From positions 1 through 53,751 of the forward strand of contig CAYWAP010000009.1 in the NCBI GenBank assembly GCA_964456525.1: a stretch of DNA of 53,751 nucleotides, written 5' to 3'. Position numbers and translations under genes: made by a program. This DNA is from Onthomonas sp964456525 (GTDB taxonomy: Bacteria; Bacillota; Clostridia; Oscillospirales; Oscillospiraceae). Below the pieces are notes generated by a model. The model was not told where the DNA came from, did no database searches, and saw nothing but the letters and a program-made list of their open reading frames with translations. Every line of letters starts with the position of its first letter. Within the stretch, counting starts at the first letter, position 1. Shown piece after piece: positions 31,690-40,405 of the stretch.

Positions 31690-33063
31690 GTGAATATTGA
31701 AATTGATATGAAAGAGCTTGGAAGATTGGTCCAAGAGAAGGACTTCCGAAAACTGAAATTCCTTTTGGATCGCATGAACGAGGTCGATGTGGCGGAGTTC
31801 CTGGAGGAGCTATCTTTGAAGGAAGCGGTTCTGGTATACCGGATGCTGCCCAAAACAGAGGCGTCTGACGTCTTTGCATTCCTGCCGGTGGAAATCCAGA
31901 AAGAGATCATTGTCACCATTACAGACACCGAGTTAAAAGATGTTGTCGAGGACCTGTACATTGACGACATGGTTGACATGCTGGAGGAGCTGCCCGCCAC
32001 CGTGGTTCGCCGGGTGCTGGAAAATGTCACGCCGGAGACACGTAAGCTGGTCAATCAGTTTTTGAATTATCCTGAAAACTCCGCCGGCAGCATTATGACG
32101 GCCGAATACATTGCCCTGAAAAAGAGCATGACGGTGAAGGACGCCTTTGACTATATCCGCCAGCACGGGCAGGACAAAGAAACCATCTATGTGCTCTTTG
32201 TCATGGACCGGGAGCGCCATCTGGAGGGAATTGTCACCGTCAAAGACCTGCTGATGCACCAGTACGATGACGTCCTGGCCGATATTATGGACACGAACGT
32301 GATCTATGCCTCCACGACGGACGACCAGGAAGAGGCGGCCAACCTGATGAAACGGTATGACCTGATGTCGCTGGCCGTGGTGGACACGGAGAACCGGATG
32401 GTGGGCATTATCACCGTGGACGACGCTGTGGACGTCATGCAGGAGGAAACGACGGAGGACATGGAGAAGATGGCCGCTATCCTCCCGACGGAGAAGCCCT
32501 ATTTCAAAACCAGCGTGTTCGAGACGTGGAAATCCCGAATCCCCTGGCTGTTGCTGCTGATGGTCTCCGCCACGTTCACCGGCCTGATTATTGACAGTTT
32601 TGAAAACGCGCTGGCGGTCTATGCGGTCTTGACAGGGTTCATCCCCATGCTGATGGACACCGGCGGAAACTCCGGCTCCCAGGCCGCAGTCACCGTGATT
32701 CGCGGGCTGTCTTTGGGAGAGGTTAAGTTCAGCGACCTGCTTGCCGTCCTCTGGAAGGAGTTCCGCGTCGCCGTCTGCTGCAGCGTGACCCTGGCGGTGG
32801 TCAACTTTGGGAAGATTATGTTGGTGGATCGCTTTTTGTTTGGCCGGTCAGAGATTACGGTTGCGGTGGATCTGGTGATCTGCTGCGCCCTGGCGGCTAC
32901 GGTGGTTTGCGCAAAGGTCATCGGCTGCACCCTCCCCATGGTTGCCGACCGGCTGGGGTTCGATCCGGCGGTGATGGCGTCCCCGTTCATCACCACCATT
33001 GTGGACGCCGTCTCCCTGCTGATTTACTTCCAGTTTGCCACAGTGATTTTGGGCATCGCATAA
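31690..33063 (+). CDS. mgtE: Magnesium transporter MgtE
   Basis: A 457-residue magnesium channel. Domains in order: N-terminal helical superhelix (about residues 5-130), tandem CBS domains (about 132-255) that sense cytosolic magnesium, a connecting helix, and five transmembrane helices (about 285-457). The family motif GGNSGSQAA and the conserved Asp in SPFITTIVDAVSLLIYF in the last part of the pore are present. It starts at GTG 31690 after TAGGAGG. It is monocistronic between its own promoter and a terminator. Confidence 0.95.
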   Translation: MNIEIDMKELGRLVQEKDFRKLKFLLDRMNEVDVAEFLEELSLKEAVLVYRMLPKTEASDVFAFLPVEIQKEIIVTITDTELKDVVEDLYIDDMVDMLEELPATVVRRVLENVTPETRKLVNQFLNYPENSAGSIMTAEYIALKKSMTVKDAFDYIRQHGQDKETIYVLFVMDRERHLEGIVTVKDLLMHQYDDVLADIMDTNVIYASTTDDQEEAANLMKRYDLMSLAVVDTENRMVGIITVDDAVDVMQEETTEDMEKMAAILPTEKPYFKTSVFETWKSRIPWLLLLMVSATFTGLIIDSFENALAVYAVLTGFIPMLMDTGGNSGSQAAVTVIRGLSLGEVKFSDLLAVLWKEFRVAVCCSVTLAVVNFGKIMLVDRFLFGRSEITVAVDLVICCALAATVVCAKVIGCTLPMVADRLGFDPAVMASPFITTIVDAVSLLIYFQFATVILGIA

Positions 33064-33108
33064 GGGGTGCCTAGCGCGCTGGATGAGGCGTTTATAATTG
33101 ATACGTGC

Positions 33109-33152
33109 AAAGAGGAAACCGGTATTATGAGGATGCTCGTTTCCTCTTTTCT
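33109..33152 (+). terminator. Terminator of mgtE
   Basis: AAAGAGGAAAC (33109-33119) pairs perfectly with GTTTCCTCTTT (33139-33149), then T and C; a 19-base loop separates the arms. The pairing would also work against transcription from the other side. Confidence 0.75.
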
Positions 33153-33302
33153 ATCGCCCGGCGGAAAATTCATAAAAAATTTACTTCAAAAAAAGGAAAT
33201 GGGGAAAGAACTGCGTATAAAGTTTATGTAGATGAATAAAAATAGCAGAAATGCGCCGTTTACCATGTAAGATAGTCCTTTTCGCGGAAAGGAGGGGGAA
33301 CC

Positions 33303-35045
33303 ATGGCGATTCCAGAGCAGTTTCTGGAGGAAGTCAATGCCCGCACCGATTTGGTAGATCTGATTTCCGGGTACGTGCAGCTGCAAAAAAAGGGCAATCG
33401 CTATTGGGGGCTTTGTCCGTTTCACAGTGAGAAGACGCCGTCTTTTTCGGTCTCTCCGGAGAAGGAGATGTATTACTGCTTTGGCTGCCATAAGGGCGGC
33501 AACGCGATCAGCTTCATCATGGAGGAAGAAAGCGTCGGCTTTGTGGACGCGGTGACCATTCTGGCCCAGAGGGCCGGCCTGCAAATGCCGGAGACCCGGG
33601 AAGATACCGGGGACAGGAAGAAGCGGGATCGCCTCTATGACCTGAACAGGGAAGCGGCCCGTTTTTTCCACAGCCAACTCCATTCCCCGGCCGGGGAGTC
33701 TGCACGGGCCTATTTGGCGATGCGCGGTCTGTCCCGGAAGACCATCACCAATTTTGGCCTGGGATATGCGCCGGACAAATGGGACGGCCTGATCCAGGCG
33801 ATGCAGGAAAAGGGATATTCCAAGCTGGAATTGCTGGATGCCGGTCTGGTGGTCTCCAACCAGAAGGGCCATATCTATGACCGGTTCCGGGGGCGGGTGA
33901 TCTTTCCCATCATCGATTTGCGGGGAAATGTGATCGGTTTCGGCGGACGTGTGCTGGACGATTCCAAACCCAAGTATCTGAACTCGCCGGACACCATCAT
34001 TTACAACAAGAGCCGGAACCTCTTCGCGCTGAATCTGGCAAAAAAGTCCAAGTCTGAAAAAATCATTTTGACCGAAGGCTATATGGATACCATTTCCCTC
34101 CATCAGGGCGGGTTTGATTATGCGGTAGCCTCCCTTGGCACTTCTCTGACGGAAGACCATGCCCGGCTGCTGGCCAAGTACTGCAAGGAGGTCGTGTTGT
34201 CCTACGATAGCGACAGCGCCGGAATGGCCGCCGCCCAGAGGGCCATCGGCATCCTGGGGAAAGTGGGGCTGAATGTGAAGGTTCTCCGGGTGACGGGTGG
34301 AAAGGATCCGGATGAATTCATCAAAAAGTATGGAAGCGCGGCCTTTCAAAAGCTGCTGGACGGGTCTGAGAACCATGTGGAGTATCAGCTCCTTCAGGTT
34401 CGCCAGAAATACGATGTGGATTCGGACGAAGGCCGCATCGAGTACCTCCAGGAGGCGGCGGAACTGATTGCCGGTCTGGACAGCCCCGTCGAGCGGGAAA
34501 TCTATGCCGGGCGGGTGGCAGAAGGCGTCAAAGTGGACCGCGCCGCCATGATTGCCGAGGTGAACCGGCAGAGGCGGCGGAACATGTACCGGGAGCGCAA
34601 GCAGGAAGAGCGAAAAGCCATGCTTCCCACGGTGAACCGGCAGCCGGAAGATCGAAAATTCCGGTATGAGAACATCCGCTCGGCCAGGGCAGAGGAAGGG
34701 GTAATCCGCCTGTTGCTGATGGACCCGCTGCTGTTCTCCAAGCTGGAAGACCTCTCGCCGGATATGTTCAGTTCCGATCTGTTGCGGAAGATTTACAGCA
34801 TCCTGCTGAACCGCTGGCAGGCGGGGCGGGAGACCTCGTTCTCCTGGATGAGCGCAGCACTGGACCCGGATGAACTGAGTCATTTGACTTCTTTCATGCA
34901 ACAGCCAGAGTCTTTGGCAAACAGCCAAAAGGCACTTGCTGATTACATAAAAACGATACGCGATGAGTATGTGAAGCGGCAGGATGCCGGAGACGATGTT
35001 CTGCTTGCGTTGGCGCGTAGAAAAAATACGGAGGAACAACTATGA
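33303..35045 (+). CDS. dnaG: DNA primase
   Basis: A 580-residue primase that makes RNA primers for replication. The N-terminal CHC2 zinc domain has CPFHSEKTPSF and CFGCHKGG. The catalytic RNAP-like domain has FPIIDLRGNVIGFGGR, ILTEGYMD (the TOPRIM Glu) and VVLSYDSDSAG. The C-terminal part is the helicase-binding region. AAAGGAGGGGG precedes ATG 33303. Its stop overlaps the start of rpoD (ATGA), so the two are co-translated. The upstream 150 bases are AT-rich, but I see no convincing promoter. Confidence 0.95.
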   Translation: MAIPEQFLEEVNARTDLVDLISGYVQLQKKGNRYWGLCPFHSEKTPSFSVSPEKEMYYCFGCHKGGNAISFIMEEESVGFVDAVTILAQRAGLQMPETREDTGDRKKRDRLYDLNREAARFFHSQLHSPAGESARAYLAMRGLSRKTITNFGLGYAPDKWDGLIQAMQEKGYSKLELLDAGLVVSNQKGHIYDRFRGRVIFPIIDLRGNVIGFGGRVLDDSKPKYLNSPDTIIYNKSRNLFALNLAKKSKSEKIILTEGYMDTISLHQGGFDYAVASLGTSLTEDHARLLAKYCKEVVLSYDSDSAGMAAAQRAIGILGKVGLNVKVLRVTGGKDPDEFIKKYGSAAFQKLLDGSENHVEYQLLQVRQKYDVDSDEGRIEYLQEAAELIAGLDSPVEREIYAGRVAEGVKVDRAAMIAEVNRQRRRNMYRERKQEERKAMLPTVNRQPEDRKFRYENIRSARAEEGVIRLLLMDPLLFSKLEDLSPDMFSSDLLRKIYSILLNRWQAGRETSFSWMSAALDPDELSHLTSFMQQPESLANSQKALADYIKTIRDEYVKRQDAGDDVLLALARRKNTEEQL

Positions 35046-36292
35046 GTGAAAAGAAAAAGATAACTTCCAGAACCAGCCAGGCGGACGATAAGAACCGCAT
35101 TCCGGACGGCGTCGTCGGCGCAGAGAAGCTGAACGGGCTGATCGAGCGGGGCAAGAAAGCCGGCAAGCTGACCGCGACGGAAATGATGGAGCTGGAAGGA
35201 ATCGATCTGGATTCCGATACCTTGGATCGGTTTTACGAGATCTGCGAGAACTGCAACATCGACCTGGTCGCCGATGAGGACATCGTGGATACAATCGAGC
35301 CTCCGGTGGAGCAGATGGAGGACATCCCGGAGGAAGAGGTTGTCGATCCCAACACTCTGGTAGAAAGTTTTGGCATTGACGACCCGGTTCGTATGTATCT
35401 GAAAGAGATCGGAAAAGTCGCTCTGCTGACCCCTGAGGAGGAGACCGATCTGGCCATGGGGATGAGCGCCGGTTATGAGGCCCAGAGCGTTCTGGACGAG
35501 GCTGCAAACAACGGGGAGGAGCTGGCCCCCGAGCTGGTCGAAGAGCTGAAAAAGGCAGTGAAAAAGGGGGAAGTCTGCAAGCAGCGGCTGGCGGAGGCGA
35601 ACCTGCGTCTGGTCGTCTCCATTGCCAAGCGCTATGTGGGCCGCGGGATGCTGTTCCTGGATCTGATTCAAGAGGGCAACCTGGGCCTCATCAAAGCGGT
35701 TGAGAAGTTTGACTACACCAAGGGCTATAAGTTTTCCACCTATGCGACCTGGTGGATTCGTCAGGCCATTACCCGCGCCATTGCCGACCAGGCGCGGACC
35801 ATACGAATCCCTGTCCATATGGTGGAAACCATCAATAAGGTCATCCGTGTTTCCCGGCAGCTGCTGCAGGAACTCGGGCACGACCCCACGCCCGAGGAAA
35901 TCGCCGAGGAAATGTCCATGCCCGTGGAGAAGGTTCGTGAAATTTTGAAAATTGCCCAGGAACCCGTCTCCCTGGAGACGCCCATCGGCGAGGAAGAGGA
36001 CTCCCATCTGGGGGACTTCATTCCGGATGAGGACGCCAGCGAACCCTCTGAGGCCGCGTCCTTTACGCTGCTGAAAGAGCAGCTGGTGGAGGTTCTCTCC
36101 ACCCTTACCCCCAGGGAGGAGATGGTTCTCAAGCTGCGGTTTGGCATTGAGGATGGCCGCACCCGCACGCTGGAAGAGGTGGGTAAGCAGTTCCACGTCA
36201 CCCGCGAGCGAATCCGCCAGATTGAGGCCAAGGCGTTGCGCAAACTGCGCCATCCCAGCCGCTCGAAGAAGCTGAAAGACTTTTTGAACTGA
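35042..36292 (+). CDS. rpoD: Primary sigma factor RpoD (sigma-A)
   Basis: A 416-residue vegetative sigma factor. The N-terminal region 1.1-like segment is acidic. Region 1.2 begins at DDPVRMYLKEIG, region 2 contains NLRLVVSIAKRYVGRG and FSTYATWWIRQAI (2.3-2.4, -10 recognition), region 3 follows, and region 4.2 contains the helix-turn-helix VTRERIRQIEAKALRKL that reads -35 elements. TTGACA/TATAAT-like promoters throughout the window fit this sigma. It forms the classic dnaG-rpoD pair, here without rpsU in front. Confidence 0.96.
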   Translation: MSEKKKITSRTSQADDKNRIPDGVVGAEKLNGLIERGKKAGKLTATEMMELEGIDLDSDTLDRFYEICENCNIDLVADEDIVDTIEPPVEQMEDIPEEEVVDPNTLVESFGIDDPVRMYLKEIGKVALLTPEEETDLAMGMSAGYEAQSVLDEAANNGEELAPELVEELKKAVKKGEVCKQRLAEANLRLVVSIAKRYVGRGMLFLDLIQEGNLGLIKAVEKFDYTKGYKFSTYATWWIRQAITRAIADQARTIRIPVHMVETINKVIRVSRQLLQELGHDPTPEEIAEEMSMPVEKVREILKIAQEPVSLETPIGEEEDSHLGDFIPDEDASEPSEAASFTLLKEQLVEVLSTLTPREEMVLKLRFGIEDGRTRTLEEVGKQFHVTRERIRQIEAKALRKLRHPSRSKKLKDFLN

Positions 36293-36394
36293 CCCGTTTC
36301 TGGGGGGCTCTTCCTCAGAAGGGCGGACGTTTCCCGTCTCCAAAATTTACCAATATATAGAATAAGAGAAGATTCAACGCAGGAGGTTTTACTT

Positions 36395-37519
36395 ATGTCA
36401 TCAAAGGTTTACTTTACCGACTTCCGGACAAAGGTTGGCGTCAGTTATCTGGAAAAGCTCAAGAAACTGCTCCTCCGCGCAGGCATCGGCGATATTGATT
36501 TCAACGGCAAGTTTGTTGCCATCAAGATGCATTTTGGTGAGGCGGGCAATATGGCTTATTTGCGTCCCAACTATGTCAAAGTGGTGGTTGACGTGGTTCG
36601 GGAGCTGGGCGGAAAGCCCTTCCTGACCGACTGCAACACGCTGTATCCGGGCAGCCGCAAAAACGCGCTGGAGCACCTCCATGTGGCAGCCGAGAACGGC
36701 TTTAACTGGATGACCGTTGGCTGCCCCATCCTCATTGCCGACGGCCTGAAGGGGACGGATGATGTGGAAGTTCCCGTCCGGAACGGCGAGCTGGTGAAGG
36801 CGGCAAAAATCGGCCGCGCCATCATGGATGCAGATATTGTGATCAGCTTGAACCACTTCAAGGGCCATGAGATGACCGGCTTTGGGGGCGCCATCAAGAA
36901 TCTGGGAATGGGCAGCGGCAGCCGTGGTGGCAAGATGGACCAGCACTGCAACGGAAAACCGGTTGTCGATCCGGATCATTGCCGCGGTTGCCGCCAGTGC
37001 ATCAAGCAGTGCGCGAACAACGGCATCTCCTACAACGAGGAGGGGCTGGCCCAGATCAATCATGAGAACTGCGTTGGCTGCGGCCGCTGCATCGGCGCCT
37101 GCAACTTTGATGCCATCTACGCCGAGAGCGACAGCGCGCTGGAGGATTTGGATCGGAAAATGGCCGAATATTCCATGGCCGTCTGCCAGGATCGCCCCAA
37201 CTTCCACATCTCCCTGGCCATGGACATCTCTCCCAACTGCGACTGCCACGGGGAGAACGATGCCCCCATCCTGCCCAATATCGGCATGTTTGCCTCCTTT
37301 GACCCGGTGGCCATCGATCAGGCCTGTGCAGACGCCTGTGAGAAGGCGACCCCGATGCCCAACAGCCAGTTGGGTGATAACCTGTGCAAATGCGGCTTTA
37401 CCGACCTGGGGGATGTGTTTAAAAACTCCAACCCCAATGTTGAGTGGCGGACGCAGCTCTCCCACGGCGAAAAGATCGGCCTGGGCACGCGTGATTATGA
37501 GTTGATTGAAGTCAAGTAA
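36395..37519 (+). CDS. DUF362 / 4Fe-4S ferredoxin protein
   Basis: A 374-residue cytoplasmic protein. The N-terminal DUF362 domain (residues about 1-185) contains FVAIKMHFGEAGN and LNHFKGHEMTGFGGAIKNLG. It is followed by two 4Fe-4S motifs, CRGCRQCIKQCANN (near residue 195) and CVGCGRCIGACNF (near 229), and a C-terminal region with more cysteines (NCDCHGEND, LCKCGF). It is widely found in anaerobes and annotated as an iron-sulfur or ferredoxin-like protein, but the reaction is unknown to me. CAGGAGG lies before the ATG. It is monocistronic and ends at a strong terminator. Confidence 0.88.
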   Translation: MSSKVYFTDFRTKVGVSYLEKLKKLLLRAGIGDIDFNGKFVAIKMHFGEAGNMAYLRPNYVKVVVDVVRELGGKPFLTDCNTLYPGSRKNALEHLHVAAENGFNWMTVGCPILIADGLKGTDDVEVPVRNGELVKAAKIGRAIMDADIVISLNHFKGHEMTGFGGAIKNLGMGSGSRGGKMDQHCNGKPVVDPDHCRGCRQCIKQCANNGISYNEEGLAQINHENCVGCGRCIGACNFDAIYAESDSALEDLDRKMAEYSMAVCQDRPNFHISLAMDISPNCDCHGENDAPILPNIGMFASFDPVAIDQACADACEKATPMPNSQLGDNLCKCGFTDLGDVFKNSNPNVEWRTQLSHGEKIGLGTRDYELIEVK

Positions 37520-37530
37520 GTACATGACAG

Positions 37531-37570
37531 AAAGATACCGGCTGGCAGTTGCTGGCCGGTATCTTTTTTC
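37531..37570 (+). terminator. Terminator after the DUF362 gene
   Basis: AAAGATACCGGC (37531-37542) pairs perfectly with GCCGGTATCTTT (37555-37566), followed by further T. Confidence 0.9.
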
Positions 37571-37749
37571 CCGTTTGGGCATAAAGTTCCTCAACCGGGA
37601 AAGGGAGCGGTTGTATGGGAACCATATGACCGTGAGGGGGACGTCACGTATCCCCGGCGGGGCGTGCTGCGGCGAACATCCCCGATCCTTCCGGGAAGGG
37701 GTTTCGTTCTGTTGGTGTCGCGTGCAGCGGAGGAATGGGGGATTTTGTC

Positions 37750-38265
37750 ATGAAAATTCAGTCAGTACAATGGATGTGGAAACAGACAGCCGGGCTGGTG
37801 GCGGCGCTGGTTTTGGGCGTCCTTCTGCACAACCTGTTTGACCTGTGGCCCAGTATCCTGACGGAGTTCATCGCACCGGTCAGCGAGAGCATCTGGGAGC
37901 ATGTTAAAATTGTCTACTGGCCCCTTCTGGTCGTCCTTCCGGCGGTTTATGGAAGGGGAAAACGTGTGGAAACGCTGATCGCACCCGTAGTATCCAGCGT
38001 TTTTATGCTGATCCTGGCCTGGGTCTACCACATCTGTCTGGGCGGGGAGGCCCTGGTGGTCGATCTGCTGATCTTTGTCATTGTGATAGGGCTGGGGTTC
38101 CTGCTTCCCGCGGCGGTGACGCTGGAAAAGGAATTCAGGAGCGTTGCCCTGTGGATCACAATTTTCTGGATTGCCCTGATTCTGGCCTTTACGCTGACGC
38201 CGCCGTCAGGCAGGCTGTTCCGGGATGCCTCCCTGGTAGACGCCTGGGTGGATCTCACCTGCTGA
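37750..38265 (+). CDS. DUF6512-like integral membrane protein
   Basis: A 171-residue protein with about five transmembrane helices. The segment LHNLFDLWPS followed by APVSESIWEHVKIVYWP matches a pattern (P-(V)-(N/S)-E-S-(I/V)-W-E-H-K) that I associate with DUF6512 proteins; the family has no known function. ATG 37750 is preferred over 37735 because the GGAGGA at 37728 is too close to the earlier ATG. It stands alone between a terminator and the hypA promoter; its own promoter is not obvious in the GC-rich 37571-37749 spacer. Confidence 0.75.
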   Translation: MKIQSVQWMWKQTAGLVAALVLGVLLHNLFDLWPSILTEFIAPVSESIWEHVKIVYWPLLVVLPAVYGRGKRVETLIAPVVSSVFMLILAWVYHICLGGEALVVDLLIFVIVIGLGFLLPAAVTLEKEFRSVALWITIFWIALILAFTLTPPSGRLFRDASLVDAWVDLTC

Positions 38266-38284
38266 AAGGGTCTTGCAAAGGCGG

Positions 38285-38313
38285 TTGCAGAATCGGATGC
38301 CTCATGCTATAAT
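38285..38313 (+). promoter_or_regulatory. Sigma-A promoter of hypAB
   Basis: TTGCAG (38285-38290), 17-base spacer, TATAAT (38308-38313) with an extended TGC before the -10. The start near 38320 is about 80 bases before hypA. Confidence 0.75.
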
Positions 38314-38400
38314 AACTGCTAAATCAACCAAAAAACGGACAGTCGGCTGGATTCCATGCCATTGTCTCCCCGCCGAAGGTTCCAAGAAAGCGTGATCTCC

Positions 38401-38751
38401 TTGCACGAACTGCCAATCACACAGAGCATCTGTAACATCGCTGTCAACGAGGCAAAACGGCTGGGGGCCAAACGGGTCTATAAGATCACGATTCAAATGG
38501 GGGATTACTGCGACTATGTCCCTGAGATCATCCAGACGTATTTCGACCTCGTCAGTGAGGGAACCCTGGCTGAAAACGCGCAGATCCAGGTGGAGCGCGT
38601 GCCGGCAACGTTATACTGCCGGGATTGCCGCGTGGAAAGCCGGGTGGAGCACTTCCGCATGCGCTGTCCGTTGTGCGGCGGCAGAGAGGTAGCGCTGAGA
38701 GCGGGAAGGGAATTCTACATCAGCAGCATGGAGGTAGAAGATGGAGATTAA
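38401..38751 (+). CDS. hypA: Hydrogenase/urease nickel chaperone HypA
   Basis: A 116-residue nickel metallochaperone. The start is taken as TTG 38401 because it places His2 and Glu3 at the very N-terminus (M-H-E-L), the nickel-binding site that defines the family; frames running further upstream would bury it. A zinc site is formed by Cys73, Cys76, Cys89 and Cys92 (CRDC and CPLC). It overlaps hypB by 11 bases. The two proteins together deliver nickel to hydrogenase large subunits, but no hydrogenase or hypCDEF gene lies in the window. Confidence 0.9.
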   Translation: MHELPITQSICNIAVNEAKRLGAKRVYKITIQMGDYCDYVPEIIQTYFDLVSEGTLAENAQIQVERVPATLYCRDCRVESRVEHFRMRCPLCGGREVALRAGREFYISSMEVEDGD

Positions 38752-39397
38752 AATTGTACGACAGATCATGGAGTGGAATGAAGATGTCAGCCGGGATGTC
38801 CGAAACACCCTGGAGGAGAAGAAGGTCTGCCTCATCAATGTGATGGGTTCTCCCGGGGCTGGCAAGACCAGCCTGATTCTGAACATGATTCAGGCCCTGA
38901 CGCCCAGATACAAAGTCGGCGTCATTGAAGGGGACGTGGCCGGTCAGATTGACGCAGAAACCATCGAGCGTGCGGGGATTCCGTGTGTTCAGCTTCAGAC
39001 CCAAGGCGCCTGTCATATCGAGGCCATGTCGATTCAAAATATCCTTCCCCTGTTTGAGCTGGGGGAGCTGGACGTGATCTTTGTGGAGAACATCGGCAAC
39101 TTAGTCTGCCCGGCTGAGTTCGACATCGGGGAGGATTTCCGCATTGCGGTTTTGTCCGTTCCGGAGGGGGATGACAAAGTGGTGAAATATCCCCTGATGT
39201 TTGCCACCACAGATGGACTGGTTCTGCACAAATATGACATGAAGCCCTACTTTGCCTTCGATGGCGAGCGGGTGGAGACGGATGCCAAGGACATCAATCC
39301 CAAGGTTGAGGTGTTTCGGGTGTCCTCCCGCACGGGAGAGGGCATGGATGGCCTGCTGTCCTGGCTGACGGCCAAAATTGACGCCAAGCTCCGTTAA
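38741..39397 (+). CDS. hypB: Nickel-inserting GTPase HypB
   Basis: A 218-residue SIMIBI-class GTPase. The P-loop is GSPGAGKT (36-43). The G-domain metal site residues Cys91-His92 (in GACHIEA) and Cys123 (in NLVCPAEF) are conserved. The His-rich or CxxCGC N-terminal extension of some HypB proteins is absent, so no nickel storage is expected. It hydrolyses GTP to pass nickel on with HypA. It is followed directly by a terminator, so hypAB form a two-gene unit. Confidence 0.93.
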   Translation: MEIKIVRQIMEWNEDVSRDVRNTLEEKKVCLINVMGSPGAGKTSLILNMIQALTPRYKVGVIEGDVAGQIDAETIERAGIPCVQLQTQGACHIEAMSIQNILPLFELGELDVIFVENIGNLVCPAEFDIGEDFRIAVLSVPEGDDKVVKYPLMFATTDGLVLHKYDMKPYFAFDGERVETDAKDINPKVEVFRVSSRTGEGMDGLLSWLTAKIDAKLR

Positions 39398-39410
39398 ACC
39401 TTGTTTTAGA

Positions 39411-39442
39411 CCCTGCCGCAGGGACGCGGCGGGGCTTTTTTT
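39411..39442 (+). terminator. Terminator of hypAB
   Basis: CCCTGCCGC (39411-39419) pairs with GCGGCGGGG (39426-39434), with one wobble, then C and seven T. Confidence 0.88.
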
Positions 39443-39452
39443 GCATTTTTTA

Positions 39453-39481
39453 TTGACGATACTTTCCTGCAATGCTAAAAT
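39453..39481 (+). promoter_or_regulatory. Sigma-A promoter of the methyltransferase-ECF operon
   Basis: TTGACG (39453-39458), 17-base spacer, TAAAAT (39476-39481) with TGC before it (extended -10). Confidence 0.75.
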
Positions 39482-39517
39482 AAAGGACTAGAATTGATAC
39501 GTTGGAGAAATGTCTAT

Positions 39518-40405
39518 ATGTGGATTGCAAATCGCTGGCAGGATTATGAACTGCTGGACTGCGGCAGCGGCGAGAAACTGGAGCGCTGGGGGAACGAGAT
39601 TTTGATACGTCCGGACCCGCAGGCGATCTGGAAGACGCCCCGCCGCCACCGGGGCTGGAAAAAATATGACGGACGTTACCTCCGCAGCAAAAGCGGCGGC
39701 GGTCATTGGGAAAAGGACAGCCTGCCCAGAAGCTGGACGGTGTCCTATGACGATTTGACGTTTAAGGTCGGCCCCATGAATTTCAAGCACACCGGCTTGT
39801 TTCCGGAGCAGGCCGCCAACTGGGACTTTGCCCAGGGGATGATCCGGCGGGCCGGGCGGCCCATTCAGGTGCTGAACCTGTTTGCCTACACCGGCGGCGC
39901 CACTTTGGCCTGCGCCGCGGCGGGGGCCAGCGTCTGCCACGTAGATGCCGCGAAGGGGATGGTGACCTGGGGGAAGGAAAATGCAAAACTTTCCGGCCTG
40001 GAAAAGGCCCCCATCCGATGGATTGTAGACGATTGCAGTAAGTTTGTGGAGCGCGAAATCCGCCGGGGACGCCGCTATGACGCCCTGATTATGGACCCCC
40101 CCTCCTATGGCAGAGGGCCTTCTGGAGAGGTATGGAAACTGGAGGAAAATCTCTATCCGTTCCTGGAGCTGGTGGTCAAGGTGTTGAGCGATCAGCCCCT
40201 GTTTATCCTTGTGAACTCCTATACCACGGGCCTGTCCCCCTCTGTGCTGACCTATATGCTGGAGGTATTGGTGCGGAAAAAGTACGGTGGATACACCGAT
40301 TCCCAGGAATTGGGGCTGCCGGTTGCCGAATCCGGTTTGGTACTGCCCTGCGGCGCCACCGGACGCTGGTTTGCGGAGCGGGGCGAATGGGAAGGTTCAA
40401 AATGA
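39518..40405 (+). CDS. Class I SAM-dependent methyltransferase (RlmI-like)
   Basis: A 295-residue Rossmann-fold methyltransferase. Motif I is VLNLFAYTGGATLACAAAGA, followed by an acidic post-I residue in CHVDAAKGM. Motif IV is DALIMDPPSYGRG, the DPP-(S/Y) form seen in RNA m5C/rRNA methyltransferases of the RlmI/RsmB-like group. No PUA domain is visible at the N-terminus, so the target is uncertain. ATG 39518 is ten bases after GGAGA; an earlier TTG at 39494 lies almost at the transcription start. Its stop overlaps the start of ecfA1. Confidence 0.82.
   Translation: MWIANRWQDYELLDCGSGEKLERWGNEILIRPDPQAIWKTPRRHRGWKKYDGRYLRSKSGGGHWEKDSLPRSWTVSYDDLTFKVGPMNFKHTGLFPEQAANWDFAQGMIRRAGRPIQVLNLFAYTGGATLACAAAGASVCHVDAAKGMVTWGKENAKLSGLEKAPIRWIVDDCSKFVEREIRRGRRYDALIMDPPSYGRGPSGEVWKLEENLYPFLELVVKVLSDQPLFILVNSYTTGLSPSVLTYMLEVLVRKKYGGYTDSQELGLPVAESGLVLPCGATGRWFAERGEWEGSK

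Noticed and set aside
31439..31693. 84-codon frame before mgtE
   Set aside because: Begins at the predicted transcription start with no ribosome-binding site, no protein pattern, overlaps the mgtE start.
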